From a virus, in IMG/VR virus record IMGVR_UViG_3300030102_002005, positions 1-41,693 of that record: a stretch of 41,693 bases of DNA; one strand, given 5' to 3'. Numbering within the stretch: position 1 is the stretch's first letter; each line of letters begins with the position of its first letter. Under the pieces are notes generated by a model. That model saw only the letters and a program-made list of their open reading frames with translations, was not told where the DNA came from and made no database searches. Of the stretch, positions 1 to 7,604 are shown piece after piece. Both the position numbers and the translations under genes were made by a program.

Positions 1-41
1 TATGTCCTGACTGCAGAGATAAAAACTATGACAATGAATAA
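1..41 (+). CDS. 3' end of an upstream gene cut by the window edge
   Basis: Reading from base 3, twelve codons run to a TAA at 39..41 and give a C-terminus CPDCRDKNYDNE. The CPxC pair looks like half of a zinc-binding knuckle, but too little is present to name the protein. The frame overlaps the next small gene by 14 bases, the same tight packing seen in the following genes. It could also be a chance open frame, because only 12 codons are visible. Confidence 0.4.
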   Translation, partial: CPDCRDKNYDNE

Positions 42-165
42 TTTCATGATAAAACTAGGTGAAACTAGTGACGGTAAAATTATAGAAGTGCCAGACATTT
101 TATTGTTTGGTGCTGCTATTTTATTTATAGTTATTATAGTTTCAATATCAAACACTAACAAATGA
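28..165 (+). CDS. 45-residue single-helix membrane protein
   Basis: The gene starts at ATG 28 and encodes 45 residues. The first half is polar (MTMNNFMIKLGETSDGKIIE); residues about 22..40 are a continuous hydrophobic stretch (PDILLFGAAILFIVIIVSI) that should span a membrane, followed by a short polar tail. Its TGA overlaps the ATG of the next gene as ATGA (162..165), which implies translational coupling. An internal ATG at 34 is an equally possible start. Function is unknown; small phage membrane proteins of this form can be holins, antiholins or superinfection-exclusion factors, but nothing here decides between them. Confidence 0.55.
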   Translation: MTMNNFMIKLGETSDGKIIEVPDILLFGAAILFIVIIVSISNTNK

Positions 166-425
166 AAACAGTAATACACGTAAATCAACATAAAATACGT
201 AGTAATTGTAAAAACAATACTAACGAACCTGTGTTGACTTGTAAAACATATAAATCTAATACTTATGCACATGAAGCTGTTATATATGGTCAAGATGGTT
301 TAGAAGCGGCTAGAATTATATATTCACCAAACAAACCATTATCATGCGGCGCTAAAGTATGGATACAAACTGATAACAAAATAGCAACATTAGATCATGA
401 GAAAGTTGATATGGAAATTGTATAA
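162..425 (+). CDS. Conserved-looking 87-residue protein, function unknown
   Basis: An 87-residue soluble protein opening with MKTVIHVNQHKIRSN and containing CKTYKSNTYAHEAVIYG and PLSCGAKVWIQTD. The alternating polar/hydrophobic segments suggest a small mostly beta fold. From memory, near-identical opening and 'KTYKSNTYAHE' motifs recur in small hypothetical proteins of marine phage contigs; I cannot verify this and no function is known to me. It is coupled to the preceding membrane protein by an ATGA overlap and sits at the head of the early block, where host-interaction genes are common. No membrane segment or catalytic motif is visible. Confidence 0.75.
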   Translation: MKTVIHVNQHKIRSNCKNNTNEPVLTCKTYKSNTYAHEAVIYGQDGLEAARIIYSPNKPLSCGAKVWIQTDNKIATLDHEKVDMEIV

Positions 426-484
426 TGAAAATATGATCAGCCTTGAAGTTGCTAATCTATTACTAGATAAATATGAAGAATAAA

Positions 485-652
485 ATGAAATTTATTAATA
501 AATATTACTATATTATAATAGCATTTATATGCTTACTATATTCTGTAGGATTAGGTCTTGCAGGTTACACAGACGAAGCTGTATATTCAGCTCACTGGCC
601 TGGCACTATATTGTTGTTTAGTATAGCACTAAAGCAATTAAAAACAATATGA
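485..652 (+). CDS. 55-residue two-helix membrane protein
   Basis: Starts at ATG 485, 55 residues. Residues about 7..28 (YYYIIIAFICLLYSVGLGLAG) and 38..50 (WPGTILLFSIALK) are hydrophobic, separated by an acidic loop (YTDEAVYS). This gives a two-helix hairpin, the topology of small class II holins, although that is only a topological resemblance. Its TGA overlaps the next ATG as ATGA (649..652). Preceding bases 426..484 contain no convincing gene. Function unknown. Confidence 0.55.
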   Translation: MKFINKYYYIIIAFICLLYSVGLGLAGYTDEAVYSAHWPGTILLFSIALKQLKTI

Positions 653-840
653 CACTAACAATATTTATAGTAGGATTTTTTATATTTGTGTTGTATGTTG
701 TTTTTCTTGTATGGAATATAATATACAATGGCAACAAGCAACAAGAAGAAAATTATCCTACATTAAGCAAAAACGATATAGTTGATTTTGATGGTGTTGG
801 TAACCAAGGTCGAGTACCTAGTAAAAAGAAAACAGCATGA
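649..840 (+). CDS. 63-residue membrane-anchored protein
   Basis: Residues 3..25 (LTIFIVGFFIFVLYVVFLVWNII) form one strong N-terminal transmembrane helix; the remaining 38 residues are polar, with a run KKQQEEN-like in character and a lysine-rich end (PSKKKTA). A signal-anchor protein with a cytoplasmic tail is the natural reading. It overlaps both neighbours by ATGA (649..652 and 837..840), so three genes in a row are likely translated as a coupled unit. No family recognised. Confidence 0.65.
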   Translation: MTLTIFIVGFFIFVLYVVFLVWNIIYNGNKQQEENYPTLSKNDIVDFDGVGNQGRVPSKKKTA

Positions 841-1034
841 GAAGATACAGAGATGAATTAATAAAGTATCTTAGATACAAAAAGCACTATGCTTATGTAG
901 AAACCAGAGTAGTACAATTAAGAAATAAAATATGTAGAGATGCTACATTACATGGAACTATTGGTACTACTACAAGGGAACTATATTTAAAATATAATAA
1001 CTACTTAATTAAATTAAATGAAAAGAAACGATGA
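837..1034 (+). CDS. 65-residue basic helical protein, unknown
   Basis: A 65-residue, strongly basic and tyrosine-rich protein (MRRYRDELIKYLRYKKHYAYVE...). Predicted to be mostly helical, with two cysteine-free halves separated by a Gly/Thr-rich turn (HGTIGTTTREL). High positive charge would suit nucleic-acid binding, but no motif proves it. Start ATG 837 lies inside the stop of the previous gene (ATGA). The following small gene starts 17 bases before its stop. Confidence 0.6.
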   Translation: MRRYRDELIKYLRYKKHYAYVETRVVQLRNKICRDATLHGTIGTTTRELYLKYNNYLIKLNEKKR

Positions 1035-1155
1035 TTTTGTTTTATACTATAGTCAGTTGTGGCTAGATGAAGTTATTAATAGCAATGGCTGTAAAAACGA
1101 GCATGAGCTCTATATAAAGACATTGTATGACACTAGGCCTAAAGATATAGAGTAG
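1018..1155 (+). CDS. 45-residue hypothetical protein
   Basis: ATG 1018 to TAG 1153..1155 gives 45 residues (MKRNDDFVLYYSQLWLDEVI...). It fills the space between the basic protein and the HTH gene and overlaps the former by 17 bases, like its neighbours. One cysteine, no membrane segment, mixed charge; the pattern LYIKTLYDTRPKDIE at the end looks helical. No family recognised; it might be a chance frame, but dense packing in this region favours a gene. Confidence 0.45.
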   Translation: MKRNDDFVLYYSQLWLDEVINSNGCKNEHELYIKTLYDTRPKDIE

Positions 1156-1162
1156 ACAGCTA

Positions 1163-1783
1163 ATGTCACAAAGAGCTATGAAATATCTAAATGATAACCG
1201 TATCATATATCGTCGGTATTCACCTGACAGACCTACTAAAGAGTATGACTGGGGTTGGTACTATGCTGACGGTACTTATGGGTACTATAGTCTGTTTCGT
1301 AGTAATGCGAAAATTACTAGCTATAAATCTTTAAAATGGCATTTACTTACATTATGGTATTTAAATCCTCAGTTAACACTAGAAAAGTTTATAGAACTAG
1401 CTAAAGTTATATCTTATAAACCAAACGGATTTGTTACATTTAACGTAAATGAATGGCAACTAACTGATATGGTTAAAGATATATTTAATGAAGATCTCGA
1501 ACGTCCACCTAATAATAGATTACGTAAAATAGTATTTAAAGATGGAACAGGTCTTGATACTTCAGAAAAACTAAGTATTGTAGGTAGTATAATAGGAAGA
1601 AAGCGTATTAAACAAGAAGATATATATGATGCTATGTTACATATAAATGAACAAGGTGAAAATATTACTATATCTAAACTAGCTAAAGCTTTAAAATGTA
1701 CACCAAGAACAATACACAGAAACATGGGTGAAGAACTCAAAAAAGAAAAGGACAAACTAAATATTGACAATGAAAAAATATAA
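1163..1783 (+). CDS. HTH DNA-binding protein, possible phage regulator
   Basis: 206 residues. The N-terminal two thirds are not recognised: they open with a Trp/Tyr-rich part (EYDWGWYYADGTYGYYSLF) and continue with a helical part. The C-terminus, about residues 167..190, reads ITISKLAKALKCTPRTIHRNM, a classic helix-turn-helix in which 'SKLAKALKCTPRTIHR' gives both helices. This suggests a DNA-binding regulator or replication-initiation accessory. It lies directly upstream of, and overlaps by 14 bases, the sigma-factor gene, so the two are probably co-translated and may act together in switching transcription. ATG 1163 is chosen; ATG 1178 (Met6) is also possible. The exact role is not shown by sequence. 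Confidence 0.7.
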   Translation: MSQRAMKYLNDNRIIYRRYSPDRPTKEYDWGWYYADGTYGYYSLFRSNAKITSYKSLKWHLLTLWYLNPQLTLEKFIELAKVISYKPNGFVTFNVNEWQLTDMVKDIFNEDLERPPNNRLRKIVFKDGTGLDTSEKLSIVGSIIGRKRIKQEDIYDAMLHINEQGENITISKLAKALKCTPRTIHRNMGEELKKEKDKLNIDNEKI

Positions 1784-2519
1784 TGTAAAAAACTACATTA
1801 GATATAAAGAAGATGTCAAGCAAGCTATTGCAAATGTAGAATTAAAAGACTTCGTAGATTATACAAGTGAAGAACTTAAAATTATATTTCTACCACTTGT
1901 TGAAAACATAGGTCGTAAATTTGCTACATCACAAGAAGCATCAGGTGTTATGTCTATTATGGATATAATACAAGAAGGTAGTTTACAATTGTGTAAAGCT
2001 GTAGATAAAATAGATAAAGATAAGTTAGTTGAATCTGATGACGTAGAAAAAACATTAAAATCTTTTTTAGCTAAACGTATTCGTGGTGGTATAAGACGTG
2101 AGATAGATCGTAATAGAGGCACGATGCGTATACCTGAACATAAGTTAAATGAAATGCGTAGCACTAAAGACGAAAAGATGGTACGCATGTTTTTTAACTC
2201 TATATTTTTATCTTACGACGCTAAGCAAGAAGATGAAGATATGATATACCAAATACCAGATAAGAAAGATCCGTATAACGAAACACTACTTAATGCTTAT
2301 TTAATGAGTTTATTAAATAAACATTTGACTACAAGCGAAGTTTATGTATTAAACAAAAGCTATGGACTTACTGGCGAGAAACTACAAGCAAAACAAATTG
2401 CAGAGCAATTAGGAATTGAAGGCGTTTCTGCTTATGTTAGAATATCAGAGCTTAAAAAACAAGCTGTTGAAAAATTAATATCTAATGTAGATCACTCGCA
2501 AGTACTTGATTATCTGTAA
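1770..2519 (+). CDS. Sigma-70 family RNA polymerase sigma factor
   Basis: 249 residues from ATG 1770 (a TTG at 1764 in frame is a less likely start). Region 2 is seen at about residues 40..122: core-binding 'SIMDIIQEGSLQLCKAVDKID' region followed by SFLAKRIRGGIRREIDRNRG and the RIP motif 'GTMRIPEH' typical at the 2.4/3.0 boundary. Region 4 is at about 184..237: LTTSEVYVLNKSYGL, then an HTH in KQIAEQLGI...VRISELKKQAVEKL. The protein should bind host core RNA polymerase and direct it to phage promoters. No phage RNA polymerase is visible in this window, which makes this factor the best candidate for the early-to-late switch. It overlaps the HTH gene upstream. Confidence 0.9.
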   Translation: MKKYNVKNYIRYKEDVKQAIANVELKDFVDYTSEELKIIFLPLVENIGRKFATSQEASGVMSIMDIIQEGSLQLCKAVDKIDKDKLVESDDVEKTLKSFLAKRIRGGIRREIDRNRGTMRIPEHKLNEMRSTKDEKMVRMFFNSIFLSYDAKQEDEDMIYQIPDKKDPYNETLLNAYLMSLLNKHLTTSEVYVLNKSYGLTGEKLQAKQIAEQLGIEGVSAYVRISELKKQAVEKLISNVDHSQVLDYL

Positions 2520-2551
2520 ATTAAACTATAAACCTGTAATTATATATATAT

Positions 2552-3073
2552 ATGACGTTAACCAATAAATTAACCAAAATTCAAACAGAGTTTAAGTCGA
2601 AGAAAAGTAGATATAACTCATTTGGCAAGTATTATTTCCGATCTGCCGAAGACATCCTAGAAGCTACAAAACCCTTTTTAAAGGAGCTCGATGTAACAGT
2701 TACAGTACATGAAGAACTAGTATCTTTTGATCCACCAGTTATGCAGGTTACTGCAAAAATATCTGATGGTAAAGAAACTATTGAATCACAAGCTGTAGTT
2801 GGTGTAGACACAGATCAGAAAGGTATGCAAATGCCACAACGATACGGCGCAGCAAGTTCTTATGGTAAGAAATATGCGTTAGGTAATCTGTTCTTGATCG
2901 ATGATACTCAAGACTCAGATGCAACTAATACACACGGTAAAGCTAAAGCTGTAATTTCAACTGCAGACTTTGCCAAAGCTAAAAAATATGTTAAGTCAGG
3001 CGGTAAAGTTAATGCTATAAAATCTAAATATACATTAACTGAGGCACAAGAGACTGAGCTACAATCATTATGA
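2552..3073 (+). CDS. erf: ERF-family single-strand annealing recombinase
   Basis: 173 residues. The diagnostic ERF core is clear: SAEDILEATKPFLKELDVTVTV near residues 31..50 and 'MPQRYGAASSYGKKYAL' then 'LIDDTQDSDA' near 93..125. ERF proteins anneal complementary single strands and, with a 5'-3' exonuclease, carry out RecA-independent recombination and circularisation of phage DNA. The C-terminal 50 residues (ISTADFAKAKKYVKSG...) resemble a short helical tail domain often found after ERF. The start at ATG 2552 follows an AT-repeat leader with no Shine-Dalgarno. Its stop overlaps the exonuclease gene start (ATGA 3070..3073), matching the usual annealase/exonuclease pairing. Confidence 0.9.
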   Translation: MTLTNKLTKIQTEFKSKKSRYNSFGKYYFRSAEDILEATKPFLKELDVTVTVHEELVSFDPPVMQVTAKISDGKETIESQAVVGVDTDQKGMQMPQRYGAASSYGKKYALGNLFLIDDTQDSDATNTHGKAKAVISTADFAKAKKYVKSGGKVNAIKSKYTLTEAQETELQSL

Positions 3074-3801
3074 CAACAGGTCAAATAATAGATAAATTAA
3101 GAGATGATGAGCATTACTATGGCGAGTTTGGCTCTAAATTTCTCAGCAACAGTAATATCAAAACATTACTTAAAAATCCGCTGGGACTTAGAGAACCAAG
3201 CAAGACAACAGTACCCTTCTTAGTAGGCGGCTATTTTCACACTGCTATACTTGAACCAGATAAGATTAAAAACTTTAAAGTTATACAAGCTAGCACTAGA
3301 AATACTAAAGCTTATAAAGAAATATCTAACGGTGAATTATGTTTATTAGAACATGAAGTTGATATGATCGAAAACATGGTTGATAAAGTAATGAACAACA
3401 ATGTGTGTAGAGATTTGATACACGGTGATAATATAGATCATGAAGAGCCAAGCGTAACAGAGTTATGCGGATTAATGTGGAAGGGTAAAGCTGACGTAGT
3501 TAATCATAATGAAAAACTTATAATAGATTTAAAGACAACTAATGATTTAGATGGCTTTAGATGGAACTCTAAGAAATATAATTATGATAGTCAAGCTTAC
3601 ATATACAAAGAGTTATTTGGTTATGAATTTGTATTTATAGCAATAGACAAAAATGACGGACGTATAGGTTTGTTTGACTGTTCATCAGACTTTTATTTGT
3701 CTGGTAAAAACAAAGTTGAAAAAGCTTGTGAAGCTTACGACTTGTTTTATAACACGGAGGAGTTTGATCCTCAGCAATATTTTATAAACCAAACATTATA
3801 A
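3070..3801 (+). CDS. PD-(D/E)XK exonuclease, RecE/lambda-exo type
   Basis: 243 residues. Motifs of the RecE C-terminal/Cas4-like nuclease family are visible: VGGYFHTAILEPD (His57 and the following Pro/Asp, motif I), GKADVV with Asp142, IIDLKTT with Asp153 and Lys155 (the D-x-K of PD-(D/E)XK), and DSQAYIYKEL with Gln175 (motif QxxxY). The enzyme would resect double-stranded ends to give the single strands used by the ERF protein immediately upstream, to which it is translationally coupled. The next gene, a small SSB-like protein, begins three bases after its stop. Length agrees with phage members of the family. Confidence 0.88.
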   Translation: MTTGQIIDKLRDDEHYYGEFGSKFLSNSNIKTLLKNPLGLREPSKTTVPFLVGGYFHTAILEPDKIKNFKVIQASTRNTKAYKEISNGELCLLEHEVDMIENMVDKVMNNNVCRDLIHGDNIDHEEPSVTELCGLMWKGKADVVNHNEKLIIDLKTTNDLDGFRWNSKKYNYDSQAYIYKELFGYEFVFIAIDKNDGRIGLFDCSSDFYLSGKNKVEKACEAYDLFYNTEEFDPQQYFINQTL

Positions 3802-3804
3802 ATA

Positions 3805-4116
3805 ATGGCAGGAATAATAAAGGCTAGTATCAATTTAAATGCAATTGATAAGAGTAAGATAATAGAAGGTAAAAAAGGTAAGTACTTGCCCATTACAATA
3901 ACAGTTAATGATGAACCAGATCAGTTCGGTAATCAAGGACCTGTTTGTATAGAACAAAGTAAGGAAGAAAGAGAAGCTAAATCTCCAAAGACTTACTTAG
4001 GCAACGTTAAAGTTGTATGGACAAACGGCGCTTTTCCGGACAGAATACCATATGAAGGAAATGGAGCACCTCAACAAAAAGCTCCGGCTAAAGTAGAAGA
4101 AGATCTACCATTTTAA
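3805..4116 (+). CDS. Small SSB-like protein with acidic DLPF tail
   Basis: 103 residues. The body is beta-rich (GIIKASINLNAID...KYLPITITVND...YLGNVKVVW), consistent with an OB-like fold, and the last six residues are EEDLPF, closely matching the C-terminal acidic tip (D-D-I/L-P-F) by which bacterial SSB recruits partner proteins. Position between exonuclease and primase-helicase supports a single-strand binding role. It is shorter than typical SSB (about 150+), and no aromatic ssDNA-binding pattern can be confirmed by eye, so the assignment rests on the tail plus context. Leader is 'ataaataATG' without Shine-Dalgarno. Confidence 0.65.
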   Translation: MAGIIKASINLNAIDKSKIIEGKKGKYLPITITVNDEPDQFGNQGPVCIEQSKEEREAKSPKTYLGNVKVVWTNGAFPDRIPYEGNGAPQQKAPAKVEEDLPF

Positions 4117-4129
4117 TTAAATAAAATAA

Positions 4130-5854
4130 ATGCAAGTCGAAGAAATAGAAATAAATGGTTTTCAAATTGAAAACTTTAATCAGCACGGCTTAGACGTAGG
4201 TAAATCGCAGGGGACTTGTCCCCTGTGTTCTTCTTCTAGGAAACCTGAAAATAGAAAAGCAAAATGTGCTAGCTATGATTGGGGACGTGGTCTTGGTACT
4301 TGTCATAACTGTGATAGCACTTTTCAACTACACACATATAAACGTAAAGGCAAAGCTGAACGTGAGTATGTTATACCAACTGAGCTTAATTCTCAAAAAA
4401 CTAGTAACAAAACAAAAGATAAAACGCTAGATTGGTTTAAAACTAGAGGTATATCTAAAGATACGTTAGATGAACTAAAAGTTAGTGTAGGTAAAGAATA
4501 CATGCCACAGACCGGTAGAACTGAGAATACTATTCAGTTCAACTATTATGTAGGTGGACAGCTTACTAATATTAAATACCGCGATGCGCGTAAAAACTTT
4601 AAGTTATATAAAGGCGCTGAAAAAGTATTTTATAATATAGATAATATCGTAGGCCACGATACTTGTATTATAGTTGAAGGCGAGATGGATGTGTTAGCTT
4701 TACATGAAGCTAATATACCTAACGCCATATCAGTACCTAATGGTGCTACATTAAATAGTAACAACTTAGATTATTTAGATAATTGTATTGATTATTTTGA
4801 AGATAAGAAAAAGATAATTATTGCAGTTGATAATGATCCGCCTGGTCAAGCGCTACAAGCAGAACTTGTACGTAGACTAGGTGCAGAAACTTGTTACTTA
4901 GCTACATTTGATGATTGCAAAGACGCTAACGAGTATTTATTAAAGTACTCAGCTAAAGAGCTATTGTCACGTATAACAAACGCAAAACCTGTACCTCTTG
5001 AAAATGTAACAACATTTAGAGATATTGAAGATGAAGTTACAGACTTTGTTCGCAATGGTTTTAAACGTGGCTTTACAATTGGCTTACATAACTTTGATAA
5101 AATATTTAGTACTTATACTAAACAATTTATTACAGTGACTGGTATACCTAGTTCAGGTAAGTCAGACTTTGTAGATCAAATGTGTGTAGGTTACAACAAA
5201 GAATATGGTTGGAAGACTGCATTTGCTTCACCTGAAAATGCTCCTACATATTTACATGCGCACAAGCTTATGCGTAAAGTATGGGGTGATATGCCTAATA
5301 AAGGCGATATTGGCGGTGATAAATGGAATCAAGTTGCAGATCATGTTAATAACAACTTTTTCTTTATTGATATGGAACGTTACACGCTTGAGTCTGTACT
5401 GCGTAAAGGCGCTGAGCTAGTTAAACGTAAAGGTATTAAATGCCTTGTTATAGATCCATTTAATAAAGTAAGAGACGTTGACTGTACAACAGAAGACGTT
5501 AATAGATATACTATGGAATACTTAACTAAGATCGAGACTTTTGCTAAAAAGTATGATGTGTTAGTATTTATAGTGGCTCATCCTACTAAGATGTATAAGA
5601 CACAAGATGGTAAAATTGAAGAGCCAACAATGTATAACATTAAAGGCGGCGGTGAGTGGTATGATGCTAGCTATCATGGTTTGTTAGTACATAGAGACTA
5701 TGAAGCTAGAACAACTAAAGTTAAAGTACTCAAGTGTAAGTTTCAAAACCTTGGTGAAAACGGAGCTGAAGCTTTCTTTACTTGGGAACCTAAATCAGGT
5801 TGCTTTGTACCGCATGAAATGCCGGACTTAGAAGAAAAAATGCCTTGGGAATAG
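4130..5854 (+). CDS. Bifunctional primase-helicase, T7 gp4/Twinkle type
   Basis: 574 residues, close to T7 gp4 (566). In order: an N-terminal zinc finger with CPLC (Cys30, Cys33) and CHNC (Cys58, Cys61); a TOPRIM primase core with VEGEMD (Glu184) and VDNDPPG (Asp234, Asp236); a linker; and a RecA-like DnaB-family helicase with Walker A GIPSSGKSD (about 338..346) and Walker B CLVIDPFN (Asp442). The zinc finger indicates that primer synthesis is retained, unlike mitochondrial Twinkle. It should form a hexameric ring that unwinds DNA and primes lagging strands. Its last ten bases overlap the following small gene. No DNA polymerase is seen in this window, so that gene probably lies to the left. 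Confidence 0.94.
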   Translation: MQVEEIEINGFQIENFNQHGLDVGKSQGTCPLCSSSRKPENRKAKCASYDWGRGLGTCHNCDSTFQLHTYKRKGKAEREYVIPTELNSQKTSNKTKDKTLDWFKTRGISKDTLDELKVSVGKEYMPQTGRTENTIQFNYYVGGQLTNIKYRDARKNFKLYKGAEKVFYNIDNIVGHDTCIIVEGEMDVLALHEANIPNAISVPNGATLNSNNLDYLDNCIDYFEDKKKIIIAVDNDPPGQALQAELVRRLGAETCYLATFDDCKDANEYLLKYSAKELLSRITNAKPVPLENVTTFRDIEDEVTDFVRNGFKRGFTIGLHNFDKIFSTYTKQFITVTGIPSSGKSDFVDQMCVGYNKEYGWKTAFASPENAPTYLHAHKLMRKVWGDMPNKGDIGGDKWNQVADHVNNNFFFIDMERYTLESVLRKGAELVKRKGIKCLVIDPFNKVRDVDCTTEDVNRYTMEYLTKIETFAKKYDVLVFIVAHPTKMYKTQDGKIEEPTMYNIKGGGEWYDASYHGLLVHRDYEARTTKVKVLKCKFQNLGENGAEAFFTWEPKSGCFVPHEMPDLEEKMPWE

Positions 5855-6096
5855 TTAAACTTGAACCATACGAACGAACGGAAAAAGATAAAGTAGCTTA
5901 TAATTGGTGTGTTAATCACGGTATAAAAATAGGTATGTTAGCAGCAGCACCTGGTTTTGATAATGCTTCTTGGAAAATACGTGTTGTTGCAAATGGTAAA
6001 GAAACTATATCACCAAGAGATTATAACAAAAGGGAAGTACTCCCTAAATTATTTGAATTATATAGATTTTATTATGATAAAAACATGGATAAATAA
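5845..6096 (+). CDS. 83-residue hypothetical protein
   Basis: The frame is open from a TTG at 5845, which overlaps the primase-helicase stop by 10 bases, to TAA 6094..6096; no ATG occurs near the beginning, so TTG (or another non-ATG codon) is the likely start. The 83-residue product is basic-neutral, with KDKVAYNWCVNHGIKIGM, WKIRVVANGKETISPRDYN and a helical C-terminus ending DKNMDK. No family recognised. It overlaps the thymidylate-synthase-like gene downstream by 23 bases, consistent with co-translation. Confidence 0.6.
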   Translation: MGIVKLEPYERTEKDKVAYNWCVNHGIKIGMLAAAPGFDNASWKIRVVANGKETISPRDYNKREVLPKLFELYRFYYDKNMDK

Positions 6097-6781
6097 ATTT
6101 AGAAACGCAGATTATGCTTTTGATTATTGGTATCAAACAATAGAAAAATGGGGTATAGATTTTGCAGGTACTAAAGCTTTGTTTAATATAGGATTTGAAA
6201 TGACACATCCAATGGAAAGATCTATATCATCTCCTTATAGATCTTGGCGACAAGACTATGCGTTTGCAGAATGGGAATGGTATTTATCTGGCGATCGTAA
6301 TATTAAAAAACTAGGTGATCTGTATGGTAAAATACCTGAAATATGGAAACATATGGCAGATGATCATGGTAATGTTAACTCTAACTATGGTTGGCAATGG
6401 AATAGGATGTATCAACTTGACTACGTTATAGACAAACTAAAATCTGACAAAAACACTAGGCAAGCTACAATATCTATTTACGATGGTAAAGAACATTTAA
6501 ATTATAACAGAGACACGCCTTGTACATATGCTATTCAGTTTACAGTTGTAGATGATAGATTACATATGTGCGTTACGATGCGATCTAACGATCTCTGGTT
6601 TGGTTTCTGTAATGATCAATACTGTTTTAGTCAACTGCAAGAATTGGTTGCATCAGAGACAGATTATAAAATAGGTTCATACTTTCATTTTGCACATAAC
6701 CTACACTTATACGAAAGAGATTTAGGTAAATTTGAAAGGCCTGATAATATTGCACAGCGTAAAGCAGATCACTATGGATAA
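6074..6781 (+). CDS. Thymidylate-synthase-fold enzyme, dCMP-type Asp
   Basis: 235 residues from ATG 6074; a longer open frame upstream is out of character and overlaps the previous gene, so this start is chosen. Compared with E. coli ThyA, the conserved residues fall at fixed spacing: Cys150 in TPC (=Cys146, nucleophile), Arg170-Ser171 and Asp173 (=R166, S167, D169), His211/Tyr213 in HLY (=H207/Y209), Glu66 (=E58) and Trp91 (=W80). The position of Asn177, which selects dUMP, is Asp181 in FGFCND; Asp at this place marks T4-type dCMP hydroxymethylase (Cys148..Asp179, same spacing). The enzyme therefore probably transfers a one-carbon unit to dCMP rather than dUMP, using folate. A plain thymidylate synthase remains possible. 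Confidence 0.82.
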   Translation: MIKTWINKFRNADYAFDYWYQTIEKWGIDFAGTKALFNIGFEMTHPMERSISSPYRSWRQDYAFAEWEWYLSGDRNIKKLGDLYGKIPEIWKHMADDHGNVNSNYGWQWNRMYQLDYVIDKLKSDKNTRQATISIYDGKEHLNYNRDTPCTYAIQFTVVDDRLHMCVTMRSNDLWFGFCNDQYCFSQLQELVASETDYKIGSYFHFAHNLHLYERDLGKFERPDNIAQRKADHYG

Positions 6782-7604
6782 AGAAATAACATATTATTTA
6801 TACCACATACCGGGTAAAAAGATAGGTGTAACGCGTGATCTTGAATATAGGGTTACACAACAACAGGGTTATAGCCTAGACGAGTATGAAGTTCTAGATC
6901 AAAGCACAGACATCGATTATATATCGAGCCGCGAGTTAGAACTTCAAAAGTCTTACGGCTATAAAGTAGATTTAAAACCATATAACAAATTATTTAAAAT
7001 GAATATAAACGCAACTGAGCAGACTAGCACATTTCCTGTGCCATTAAACAAACTAAAAGGTAGATTAATGGATGAGCTAGGTAAGACATGGGAAACAGTT
7101 CATGGCAGATTTGAACTAACAAGAGAAACAATACATTGGATAATGCAAAATGCATCAACTTCTATGTTTAACAAAAAAAGATCTTACATATATAATAAAG
7201 CTTTTGCTAAAGAGTTTTTAGCTGATGATGTTAGTGAGTTTCAACAATATATAAATTCTTTATCTAAAAGAACTTCAACTGTAAAGCAAGAAGGTAAAGC
7301 TTGGGTAGATAAAGATAGATTTCAATTGATAAGAGACTGGGCTGGTGAAAGAGGTTTATATACTAAAGGCGATACTAAAACACAATTTGCTAAACTAGTA
7401 GAAGAGACTGGTGAACTAGCTCAAGCTATACTTAAAAAAGATGAAGCAGAGTTTGCAGATGCAATTGGTGATATGGTAGTTGTGTTAACTAACTTAGCTC
7501 ATTTAGGTGGAACAACAATAGAACATTGTATTGATTCAGCTTACAATGAAATTAAAAACCGTAAAGGTAAAATGTCTAATGGAACATTCGTTAAAAATGA
7601 CTAA
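6774..7604 (+). CDS. GIY-YIG-like domain fused to MazG pyrophosphatase
   Basis: 276 residues from ATG 6774, which overlaps the upstream stop. Residues about 5..70 resemble a GIY-YIG endonuclease-like domain: YYLYHIP...KKIGVT stands for the GIY/YIG pair, Arg26 follows in RDLEYRV, and a Glu-rich helix ELELQKSYGYKVD carries a candidate catalytic Glu. Residues about 85..165 are an unassigned helical linker with an HTH-like look (WETVHGRFELTRETIHWI). Residues about 180..276 are MazG: KLVEETGELAQAI (EExxE, 210..214) and EFADAIGDMVVVL (Glu226, Asp229, Asp233) bind Mg2+ to hydrolyse NTP to NMP and PPi. MazG in phages may clean nucleotide pools or alter (p)ppGpp. The fusion is unusual; the nuclease half is less certain than MazG. 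Confidence 0.85.
   Translation: MDKEITYYLYHIPGKKIGVTRDLEYRVTQQQGYSLDEYEVLDQSTDIDYISSRELELQKSYGYKVDLKPYNKLFKMNINATEQTSTFPVPLNKLKGRLMDELGKTWETVHGRFELTRETIHWIMQNASTSMFNKKRSYIYNKAFAKEFLADDVSEFQQYINSLSKRTSTVKQEGKAWVDKDRFQLIRDWAGERGLYTKGDTKTQFAKLVEETGELAQAILKKDEAEFADAIGDMVVVLTNLAHLGGTTIEHCIDSAYNEIKNRKGKMSNGTFVKND

Noticed and set aside
433-483. 16-codon ORF between 162..425 and 485..652
   Set aside because: Too short to distinguish from chance, although spacing would fit.
1414-1770. 118-codon - strand frame opposite the HTH gene
   Set aside because: Ser/Leu/Phe-rich translation typical of antisense of an AT-rich gene; the + strand gene has a clear HTH.
2535-2551. AT dinucleotide run before the ERF gene
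   Set aside because: Short simple repeat in an AT-rich leader; no sign of an origin or promoter.
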